From: Microlunatus capsulatus
GTDB lineage: Bacteria; Actinomycetota; Actinomycetes; Propionibacteriales; Propionibacteriaceae
Length of the DNA: 64,000 nucleotides
Reading direction: 5' to 3'
NCBI RefSeq assembly: GCF_017876495.1
Contig: NZ_JAGIOB010000001.1
Span: 248,001-312,000 of the forward strand
The notes below the pieces were generated by a model. The model saw only the letters and a list, made by a program, of their open reading frames with translations, searched no databases and had not been told where the DNA came from. Position numbers and translations under genes: made by a program. Positions within the stretch are counted from its first letter, which is position 1. Each line of letters opens with the position of its first letter. Of this stretch, positions 32,092-38,381 are shown one piece after another.

Positions 32092-32793
32092 ATGTTCTCT
32101 CCCGCTGTGACCGACCACTGGACGCCCGCCGGGGACCTCGGCCGTCCTGAGCTGGCGGTCGTCGTCGACGACGGGCTGCCGGCCAACCGGGCGGTGATGG
32201 TCCTCGAGCTCGCGGAGGGTGGCGGCCTGGTCACCCTGACGCCCGGCCATGCCGAGACGCTGGGGCTGGCCGACGGGTCCAGGACCAGCCCCGCCGCGGT
32301 CCTCGACGCGCTGTCCCGGGCCGGGGTGGCGATGAATGACCCCGACCACCTCTTCTACCTCCCGCTCGCCGAGCAGGCCGTCGTCCAGGCGGAGAGCCTG
32401 CCGCCGACGACCCGGCTGCTCGGTCCGGCCGACGCGTCGGCCTTCGCGGTGTTCGAGCGCAGCGCACCGGCCGCCGACCTCGACGAGGCCTTCGTCGAGC
32501 TGGACCACTGGGCGGTCCTCGGGTCGTTCGACGACGAGCGGCTGGTCTGCGCGGCCAGCGCCTACCCGTGGCAGGGGACGCACCTCGCGGACCTGGGCGT
32601 GCTGACCCTGCCCGGAGACCGCGGCCGCGGCCTGGGACGTCGGACCGTCCGGGCCCTGAGCGCCGAGGCCCTGGCCCGCGGCCACCAGCCCCAGTACCGC
32701 TGCCAGCAGGACAACACGGCCTCGATCGCCCTCGCCGGTGCCGCCGGGTTCCGGCGCTACGGCCGGTGGCACGTGATCAGCGGTGACGACTGA
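32092..32793 (+). CDS. GNAT-family N-acetyltransferase
   Basis: The product has 233 residues. The first ~110 residues are an N-terminal extension, and residues about 125-230 form the GNAT domain: VLGSFDDERLVCAASAY strand, LGVLTLPGDRGRGLGRRTVRAL (acetyl-CoA pyrophosphate loop RGRGLG) and the terminal ALAGAAGFRRYGRW. AGAGGAAC is placed 5 nt before the ATG. The acceptor is unknown. The next gene, a P-loop kinase-like protein, follows closely and may be in the same transcript. Confidence 0.85.
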   Translation: MFSPAVTDHWTPAGDLGRPELAVVVDDGLPANRAVMVLELAEGGGLVTLTPGHAETLGLADGSRTSPAAVLDALSRAGVAMNDPDHLFYLPLAEQAVVQAESLPPTTRLLGPADASAFAVFERSAPAADLDEAFVELDHWAVLGSFDDERLVCAASAYPWQGTHLADLGVLTLPGDRGRGLGRRTVRALSAEALARGHQPQYRCQQDNTASIALAGAAGFRRYGRWHVISGDD

Positions 32794-32869
32794 TCGCCCA
32801 CCTGTCCGCCTCGGGTCAGCGCCGGCCTCAGCTGCGCCGTTCACGGTCGGACCGGGCATCCTGAGCGGC

Positions 32870-33433
32870 GTGGAACCGCCGCTGACGCCCTCCGCCCCGA
32901 CCCTCGTGCTGTTCTGCGGGCTGCCCGGGTCGGGGAAGACGACCCTGGCGCGGCGGCTGGAGGCCGAGGGCCACGGGGTGCGGCTGAGCGCCGACGCGTG
33001 GCAGGCGGCGCTCGGCGTCGGGCACGCCGACAGCGACTTCCACGAGCGGTTGCAGAGCACGCTGTACGCCCACGCGCTGACGCTGCTGCGGCGCGGGGTG
33101 GACGTGATCCTCGAGGACGGGCTCTGGATGCGCGCCGAGCGTGCGGAGAAGATCGCGGACGCCCGGTCCTGCGCGGCACGGGTCGAGCTGCACGTCTTCG
33201 ACGTCGACCACGACACCCTCTGGGCGCGGCTCCAGCAGCGCAACGACGAGGCGGAGTCCGCCGCCCACCCGATGACGGAGGCCGAGCTCCGTTGGGCGGG
33301 CGGGCTGTTCGAGCCGGTCACGGCCGGGGAGCTGGCCGCGGTCGACGCCCACGCCCGGCACTCCGGCGGCCTGGACGCGGCGGAGCTGACGTCGACCCCT
33401 GACCTCCGCGGTCGCCGCGCAGACCGCTCCTAG
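32870..33433 (+). CDS. P-loop ATP-binding protein, zeta-toxin/kinase-like
   Basis: The 187-residue protein has a Walker A GLPGSGKTTLARRL close to its N-terminus, a RLSADAWQ strand, VDVILEDGLWMRAERAEKIADA (Walker B-like with Asp and Glu) and a lid region with LQQRNDEAES. This is the AAA_33/uridine-kinase-like fold of small-molecule kinases. GTG 32870 is chosen for domain length, with a CATCCT element 7 nt upstream; a GTG at 32783 overlapping the GNAT stop would add a 29-residue extension. Substrate unknown. Confidence 0.75.
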   Translation: MEPPLTPSAPTLVLFCGLPGSGKTTLARRLEAEGHGVRLSADAWQAALGVGHADSDFHERLQSTLYAHALTLLRRGVDVILEDGLWMRAERAEKIADARSCAARVELHVFDVDHDTLWARLQQRNDEAESAAHPMTEAELRWAGGLFEPVTAGELAAVDAHARHSGGLDAAELTSTPDLRGRRADRS

Positions 33434-33493
33434 CCGCGCCGGGGAGACGCCCGCTCGGCGGCGGTGGCTGCTGGGCGCCGACCCCGGTGCTGC

Positions 33494-33514
33494 ACCGGAC
33501 GGCTGCCGTCCGGT
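33494..33514. terminator. Short hairpin after the P-loop kinase gene
   Basis: ACCGGACGG-CTG-CCGTCCGGT forms a perfect 9-bp stem with a 3-nt loop, 60 bp after the kinase stop. Confidence 0.5.
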
Positions 33515-33568
33515 AGACAACGGGCCCAAGGGTCACCGACGTGGTGGGACGACCGTCGGCGGCTCCCA

Positions 33569-33612
33569 GGCCGGGGGCAGCGACCACGATCTCGGGGGCG
33601 CTGCCCCCGGCC
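33569..33612. terminator. Strong hairpin between convergent kinase and GAF genes
   Basis: A perfect 14-bp stem (33569-33582 with 33599-33612) closes a 16-nt loop a few bases before the end of the GAF gene, so it can serve as terminator for that gene's transcript reading leftward or the kinase transcript reading rightward. Confidence 0.6.
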
Positions 33613-33619
33613 GCACCGC

Positions 33620-34858
33620 TCAGCCGGCGGTGAGCACTGCGCGGATCTCGCGGATGGTGGCGTCCAGGTCGGCGGTCACCTCGCGCAGCCGGTCCTGCAC
33701 CACGGGGTCCTCGGCCGAGCCCTGCAGGGCCTCGAGCCGGAGCCCGGCGGAGAAGATCCGCTGGAGGACGTTGTCCTGGAGCTGCTGGCCGATCCGCGCC
33801 CGCTCGCGGCGCAGCTGCAGCTCCTGGTGCGCGGACCGGCTCCGGGCCAGCTCCAGGGCGAGGGCGGCCTGCCGCGCGAAGTCCTCCGTCATGGCCACGT
33901 CCTTGACGCTGAACGCCGGCTCGCCCGTGCGACGGCTCACGACCAGGGCCCCCACCTGCCCACCGCCGTCGAACGGGACCGCGAGCACCGGCCCGACGGG
34001 CTGGTCGGTCGCCACCTGGTCGTGGCCCGACGCGAGCCCGGCGAACGCCTCGGCCACGCCGGCGCCGACGTCCCAGGCGGCGGCGGCGATGCTGCCGCGC
34101 CGGGGCGTCACGACCTGCGGCAGGTCCCCGGCCCCCAGCCCGGCGGCCGCCCGCACGTGCAGGAGATCCGGGTCCTCCGTCGACGGCACCACCAGGGTGA
34201 CCGACCGGGCCCCCGTCAGCCGGGCCACGTGGTCGAGGATCTGCTGCACGATCGTCACGACGTCGGTGCTCAGCGCCAGCAGCTGACGGCTCACGGTGCT
34301 CGACGCGTCCAGCCAGTCACCGCGCCGCTCCGACTCCTCGAAGGCGGTCGCGCAGTCGACCCCGACGCCGGCCGTCTCGGCCAGGCTGACGAGCAGGTTG
34401 CGGTCGTCGAGCCCGAACGCGTCCGCCTCCAGCGGCTCCAGCACGTAGATGGCGCCGACAGCGCCGGTCTCGGCCTCGATGGGCACCACCAGGCACCGGC
34501 CGCCCACCTGGAGGTCCGCGGCGTCGTCCGGTGCCGGCCCGGTACGGTGCGCCGTCGTCGACCGCCCCAGACGCGTGGCGAGGAGGGCGTCGGCCGCGGT
34601 GATCTCCGCCGGGTCGGTGGCGCTGTGCACCACGCGTTCCACCCCCGTGCCTGTCCGGTCGAACAGCACCAGCGCGGCGTGGCGCGCGCCGGTCGTCTCC
34701 GCCGCGGCCACCACCGTCTGGCGCAGCCGGCCCTCGACGCTCATCTCGCGGCCCATGGTGCAGATCGCCTGGGTGAGCCGCCACCAGCGGCCGTCGCGGG
34801 CCTGGTCGTTCAGCGGGGCCGGGTCGGCGGAGGTGCGCTCGAGCAGCGGGGGTTTCAC
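33620..34858 (-). CDS. Dual-GAF protein with a degenerate histidine-kinase dimerisation tail
   Basis: The 412-residue protein has two GAF domains (about 40-180 and 200-340), similar to DevS/NarL-system sensor kinases, and then a 60-residue HisKA_3-like helix pair RERARIGQQLQDNVLQRIF. The phospho-acceptor His of the consensus RDLHD is Gln361 (QQLQD) and the protein ends right after the second helix, so the HATPase domain is absent. It cannot autophosphorylate by the usual mechanism and may be a sensor that dimerises with other kinases. GTG with GGAGG 8 nt upstream. Confidence 0.85.
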   Translation of the reverse strand: MKPPLLERTSADPAPLNDQARDGRWWRLTQAICTMGREMSVEGRLRQTVVAAAETTGARHAALVLFDRTGTGVERVVHSATDPAEITAADALLATRLGRSTTAHRTGPAPDDAADLQVGGRCLVVPIEAETGAVGAIYVLEPLEADAFGLDDRNLLVSLAETAGVGVDCATAFEESERRGDWLDASSTVSRQLLALSTDVVTIVQQILDHVARLTGARSVTLVVPSTEDPDLLHVRAAAGLGAGDLPQVVTPRRGSIAAAAWDVGAGVAEAFAGLASGHDQVATDQPVGPVLAVPFDGGGQVGALVVSRRTGEPAFSVKDVAMTEDFARQAALALELARSRSAHQELQLRRERARIGQQLQDNVLQRIFSAGLRLEALQGSAEDPVVQDRLREVTADLDATIREIRAVLTAG

Positions 34859-34912
34859 AGACGGTCCTCCAGATCGACGTGTCCCCCGAGGACCGGTGTC
34901 ACCAGCAGGCTC

Positions 34913-34940
34913 ATCCTGCCCCCCGGCGCCGGATAGTCAA
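34913..34940 (-). promoter_or_regulatory. Promoter of the GAF gene (TTGACT-N16-CAGGAT)
   Basis: On the minus strand TTGACT (34940-34935) and CAGGAT (34918-34913) are 16 bp apart, with the predicted transcript starting about 50 nt before the GTG at 34858. Confidence 0.4.
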
Positions 34941-35045
34941 GGGACGCCGCCGCACGCTGCCCGGCGGTGAGCCGGCGGGACTGCACGTGCAGACGTCGTG
35001 CGGAACCCCCGGACCACTCCTGGCAGTCCTGGCAGGGTCCGACCC

Positions 35046-35803
35046 GTGGACCGCTCCCCCTGGTACGACCAGCTGCAGGACGGCCCGCCCGCCCTGCACG
35101 CGCTGGTCCGCGACCTCACCGACGTCGCGGGGGTGGAGGCCGTGGCCCTCGGCGGGTCGCGAGCCGCCGGCACGCACACCGCGGACAGCGACTGGGACCT
35201 CGGCGTCTACTACCGCGGCGACTTCCACCCGGCCGACGTCCGCGTGCTCGGCCATCCCGGCACGGTGACCGAGATCGGTGCCTGGACGGGACGGAGGTCG
35301 ACCTCCTCTGGCGCGACCTGGACGTCGTCGAGGAGGAGATCGGAGCCGCTCGCGCAGGTCGGTGGCGCACGGAGCCCTTGATGTTCCACCTGACGGGCAT
35401 CCCGACCTACCTCCTGCTGGCCGAGCTGGCGCGGAACCAGGTGCTGCACGGACGGCTGCCGCGACCGGACTACCCGGCGGCCCTGCGCGCGAATGCCGGC
35501 CCCGGGTGGGCGCGGCGGGCGGAGCTCACCCTCGACCACGCCGCCGGTCACGCCGGGCACGGCCGGACGACGGCGTGCCTGGGACTGGTCGCCGTCGGAG
35601 CGGCCGAGTTCGCCCACGCCGCGGCCGCGACGGGAGGACGCTGGGTCACCAACGACAAGACCCTGTTCGTCGAGGGCGGGATGGGTGAGGTCGACAGCAT
35701 GTTGGGCGACCTGCAGCAGGCTCGGAGCCCGCAGGTCCTCGGCGACCTCGTGGCCGCGACGCTCCGGCTGGGGCGACGCGCGGTGGCCCGCGCCGGAGGG
35801 TGA
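35046..35803 (+). pseudogene. Frameshifted nucleotidyltransferase-domain protein
   Basis: The 5' part (35046 to about 35280) encodes DRSPWYDQLQ, then VEAVALGGSRAAGTHTADSD and WDLGVYYRGDF, the nucleotidyltransferase GS...DxD active site. The 3' part, from about 35283 to 35803, continues in another frame with DGTEVDLLWRDLDVVEEEI and the helical C-terminal domain. The join at TVTEIGAW/DGTEVD lacks roughly a dozen residues expected between these motifs, so a deletion plus frameshift has broken the gene. A sequencing error alone would not restore the missing residues. Confidence 0.7.
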
Positions 35804-35849
35804 ACGGAGCCAGCCGGGGCGGCCGTCCTGGCGACCCGGGGTGGCCCGC

Positions 35850-36104
35850 GGTGAGCCGCGTGCTGGTCACGGGTCGCGCCGGCCCTGATCCGAGCTCGCC
35901 GCCGAGGAGTTGTGCGAACCCTTCACCAGGGCGACCGACGTGCCGGTCTGCCTCCGCTCCGCGGCAGCCGGGCGGCTCTCGAGCACGACCTCGCCGCAGA
36001 ACGATCTCGTCCTCGGCGGCCGGCGCGTCCTCCCCTCCACCTGGACGGTGCTGACGGAGGACCCGGAGGCTCTTGTCGTGGCCGTGCTCGCTGCCCTGCG
36101 CTGA
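35850..36104 (+). pseudogene. Possible small frameshifted gene of unknown function
   Basis: One frame reads VSRVLVTGRAGPDP from a GTG at 35850; a +2 shift near 35890 continues as SELAAEELCEPFTRATDV and ends LGGRRVLPSTWTVLTEDPEA then LVVAVLAALR with a TGA at 36102-36104. Third positions are almost all G or C in both parts, which supports former coding. No family was recognised. Could also be two chance frames. Confidence 0.3.
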
Positions 36105-36358
36105 ATCTCGACACGTCGTCGGCCCCGAGCGCGCGACACGCCGCTCCCCGGCCCTCCCGCCCGCGACGACGTGCCAGATCTCAGCGGGCCGGAGCTTTGA
36201 CGAAGCCACCGACGACCTGATCACCCGGTCACGGGCAGGATCGAGGACGCGGTCGCTACGACACCCACCCTCCGGACCTCCGAGGACACCAACGCGTGCT
36301 GGTCAACGCCGAGCGGGTCGTCGCCCCGACAGCTGGCCGGACCGGCGCCCGGAGGAGG

Positions 36359-36413
36359 AACTGCGGGGAGACGACAGCCCCAGCCCGCTCACGCACGTCG
36401 TCTCTCCGCAGTT
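36359..36413. repeat. Inverted repeat, 17-bp arms
   Basis: AACTGCGGGGAGACGAC (36359-36375) pairs with GTCGTCTCTCCGCAGTT (36397-36413) with one G-T wobble and a 21-nt loop. It is a strong hairpin not followed by a T-run and not at a gene end. Confidence 0.6.
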
Positions 36414-36436
36414 GCCACCGGCGATGACGGATCCGC

Positions 36437-36495
36437 GCGAGTGCTGAGAAACCGCCCGGACCAGCGGCGTGTCGCTGCGGATTCTCAGCACTCGC
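36437..36495. repeat. Inverted repeat, 14-bp perfect arms
   Basis: GCGAGTGCTGAGAA (36437-36450) is perfectly inverted at 36482-36495, with a 31-nt loop that itself contains CAGCG-N6-CGCTG. It starts 24 bp after the previous inverted repeat. Confidence 0.6.
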
Positions 36496-36565
36496 CGCCC
36501 GGCTCGGAGGTACCGCGGGTGCCGTTTGTGCGGAGTGCCCTGCTGCTCGTCGTCGGGCTGGTCGG

Positions 36566-36736
36566 CTACCGCTGCTGGTCGACCTCGAAGAACCGCGTCG
36601 TCCGGTCCGTCCGCGCCGCCTTGCGCTGCGCGGGCGAGCCGGCGGGCTGCGTGCTGCCCGCGTTGCCGGCCAGCGTGACCCCGGTGAGGTCGACGAGGAC
36701 GTGCATCGTCGTGCTGGTGTAGATCCGGAGCCAGGA
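36566..36736 (-). pseudogene. C-terminal relic of an exported beta-rich protein
   Basis: A frame ending at TAG (36568-36566) reads SWLRIYTSTTMHVLVDLTGV then TLAGNAGSTQPAGSP and ends TRFFEVDQQR. Nearly every third base is G or C, so it was coding. The LRIYTSTTMHVLVDLTG stretch resembles the last strand pair (VYTSxxTHLVVDVxG) of repeat domains in actinobacterial cell-surface proteins. It runs into the end of the P-loop gene upstream and has no start of its own except an internal ATG at 36706. Confidence 0.35.
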
Positions 36737-36737
36737 C

Positions 36738-37253
36738 TCAGCCGACCGGCGGCTCCCCCGACCAGAGCGACCGGACGGCGTCGACCTGCTGAACCGGGTC
36801 GAGACCGCCGACGTCGAGGACGTGGTCGACGGGGAAGGCGCCCTTTGCGTCGGCGAGGTGGAGGTCGTCGAGCTCCTGCTCGGTCAGGTGCACCGGCCGG
36901 AGCCGGGCCCGGCGTCGGGCCTCGTCCAGCGGCAGCCGCAGCCGGACGACCAGCAGCCCCGGCAGCCGCTCGCGGTAGCGGACCGCCGTCCGGGCCGTGA
37001 CGACGTCGGCCAGCACGACCGCGATCCCCGCGGCGACGAACCGGCGCGCGAGGTCGCAGGCGTTGTCGACGCCGACGTCCTGCTGGAGGCGGCCCCGGTC
37101 GCCGTCCCAGGGGGCGGCGTGCCCGGCCACGACCAGGTGCCGGACGTCGTCCACGTCGACCACCGCGGCGAGGGGCAGGCTCGCGGCCAGGGCCCGCGCC
37201 GTGGTGCTCTTGCCCGCGGCGGGCGGTCCGGTCAGCAGCAGGGGTGCGCGCAC
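36738..37253 (-). CDS. P-loop ATP-binding protein (AAA_33/kinase-like)
   Basis: A 171-residue protein with Walker A GPPAAGKSTTARAL near the N-terminus, VDVDDVRHLV, VLADVVTART (Walker B-like) and a final helical part. It is like the small kinase-type protein at 32870 but not close in sequence. A minus-strand CATGCT stands 6 nt before the GTG, suggesting a leaderless start. Substrate unknown; nucleoside, gluconate or antibiotic kinases share the fold. Confidence 0.75.
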   Translation of the reverse strand: MRAPLLLTGPPAAGKSTTARALAASLPLAAVVDVDDVRHLVVAGHAAPWDGDRGRLQQDVGVDNACDLARRFVAAGIAVVLADVVTARTAVRYRERLPGLLVVRLRLPLDEARRRARLRPVHLTEQELDDLHLADAKGAFPVDHVLDVGGLDPVQQVDAVRSLWSGEPPVG

Positions 37254-37354
37254 GGCCCCAGCATGAGGGACCCCACCGGCGGTGCGGACGACGTGCTCTC
37301 GTCCGAGGGTCGCTAGCCAGGGGCAGCTGCTGTCGCGTCGTGCCCAGGCGGATC

Positions 37355-37632
37355 ATGTTCGTCCAGCGGGAGAGCGGCCACGACGCCGACCGGGGACCGT
37401 GCTGGATCGGCCGGGTGCGGTTCTCGGCGAGCTGGCGGTCCGCGGGGTGGCACGGGTCGACCCGCCCGCCGTCACCAGGGTGTGAGCGGCGACGTGGCGT
37501 CGGGGGACGAGGGCTAGTTCTCCGGCCCTGGGGGGGGGGGGGGGGGGACCGGACGGGCGCGCGGTGCAGCGGGCAGCAGCCCGTGGTCGAGGTGGACGTC
37601 CGGGCTGAGGACGAGGCGTTCCTGTCCGGTGC
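37355..37632 (+). pseudogene. Degraded small conserved gene containing an 18-G run
   Basis: The 5' part reads MFVQRESGHDADRGPCWIGR, followed by VRFS; the 3' part reads QQPVVEVDVRAEDEAF in the same frame. The middle only makes sense in another frame: HQGVSGDVASGDEG, TAG stop, FSGP (37473-37530), directly before a run of 18 G. N-terminus, middle and C-terminus together follow the order of a small (about 90 residues) actinobacterial protein family I recall, without knowing its function. At least two frameshifts and one stop make it a pseudogene. Confidence 0.5.
37530..37547. repeat. Homopolymeric tract of 18 G
   Basis: Eighteen consecutive G occupy 37530-37547 inside the degraded gene. Tracts of this length are prone to slipped-strand change and to sequencing error, so the exact length is uncertain. 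Confidence 0.85.
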
Positions 37633-37682
37633 CCCCTCCCCGGCCGCGGGGCCGGCTAGCCCACGGCGCAACGCACCTCCGC

Positions 37683-38147
37683 TCAGCGGTCGAGGTCCAG
37701 GTCGGTCCAGACCAGGTACCCGGTCGTCCGACCCCGGTCGTCCCGCTCGACGCCGACGACCACCCGGCCCGGGTCCGTGGCGCAGACGAGGCCGCCGGGC
37801 TCCTGCCGGGGCGAGGCCGCGACGCACACCGGGTCGGCTCGGAAGGCCGCGAGCGCCGCCGCGGGGTCGAGGGACGTCTCGTAGGTCAGGGTCGAGACGC
37901 CGTCGTCGTCGCAGTCCGCCGTCTCCCAGCCGAACCCGTGCGCGTCGCCCACGTGGACGCGGACGAAGGCCTCCTGCCGGACCCTCTCCTGGGCGCTCGG
38001 CGGCCCGGAGCAGGCGAACTCGTGCTGCACCGCCCGCCGCACCCCGACCACGGCGACCGAGACCAGCAGCACCACCGCGACACCCGCGACGACGAGCAGC
38101 ACGACCCGCCGGCGGGCGGCCCGACGCGTCCGCACCAGCTGCTGCAC
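37683..38147 (-). CDS. Single-pass membrane-anchored protein
   Basis: The 154-residue product has a basic N-terminus (RTRRAARRR), one membrane helix (VVLLVVAGVAVVLLVSVAVVG, about 15-36) and an outer domain of about 115 residues with four cysteines (FACSG, ETADCDDD, PVCVAAS, LVCATD), likely two disulfides. The pattern resembles short actinobacterial membrane-anchored proteins of unknown function. The GTG start follows TACCCT by 6 nt (leaderless). Confidence 0.6.
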   Translation of the reverse strand: MQQLVRTRRAARRRVVLLVVAGVAVVLLVSVAVVGVRRAVQHEFACSGPPSAQERVRQEAFVRVHVGDAHGFGWETADCDDDGVSTLTYETSLDPAAALAAFRADPVCVAASPRQEPGGLVCATDPGRVVVGVERDDRGRTTGYLVWTDLDLDR

Positions 38148-38153
38148 GCGTCG

Positions 38154-38159
38154 AGGGTA
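38154..38159 (-). promoter_or_regulatory. -10 box TACCCT of a leaderless promoter
   Basis: TACCCT on the minus strand ends 6 nt before the GTG at 38147. Confidence 0.45.
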
Positions 38160-38216
38160 GAGCCCGCGACCACGGCCGACGAGACGTCGACGCGAGGACG
38201 CCGCAGGACCGGCCGT

Positions 38217-38222
38217 TAGGGT
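38217..38222 (+). promoter_or_regulatory. -10 box TAGGGT of the ABC operon
   Basis: TAGGGT fits TAnnnT and lies upstream of the small ORF and ABC permease. It would give a leader of about 60 nt before the AGGAGG at 38275-38280. Confidence 0.3.
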
Positions 38223-38285
38223 GGCCGGACCTGTCCGCCGCGGGAGCAGCGGGACGCCGACGACGACGCCGACCAGGAGGACCGC

Positions 38286-38381
38286 TTGCCGACCAGCCCG
38301 CCGCGCCCGGCCCCCCGACCGGCCGACGCCCTGCGGCAGCGCACCCCGCGCGAGCTCCCCACCGGACGGCCGACCCCGTGA
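38286..38381 (+). CDS. Small ORF coupled to the ABC permease (31 residues)
   Basis: AGGAGG (38275-38280) is followed after 5 nt by TTG and a 31-residue frame, rich in Pro and Arg (PPRPAPRPADALRQ, then PRELPTGRPTP), with high third-position GC. Its TGA stop overlaps the GTG of the permease as GTGA. The only good ribosome binding site in the region is the one for this ORF, so it probably serves to couple translation to the permease. Coding of a functional peptide is uncertain. Confidence 0.4.
   Translation: MPTSPPRPAPRPADALRQRTPRELPTGRPTP

Larger units (their letters stand above)
36105..36565. other. Intergenic region without an intact gene, with two long inverted repeats
   Basis: GC content drops compared with the surroundings and no frame on either strand shows the codon bias of the neighbouring genes. 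The stretch holds two stem-loop forming inverted repeats (listed separately) and otherwise nothing recognised. It belongs to the decay zone between the broken nucleotidyltransferase and the P-loop gene at 36738. Confidence 0.5.

Noticed and set aside
36359-36495. Inverted repeats considered as ends of an insertion sequence
   Set aside because: No transposase or its remnant was found between or beside them, and no flanking target duplication is visible.
35046-37682. Interpretation of the decay zone as a defence island
   Set aside because: The nucleotidyltransferase is broken, no toxin-antitoxin or known defence domain accompanies it, and the P-loop protein at 36738 is a generic small kinase type.
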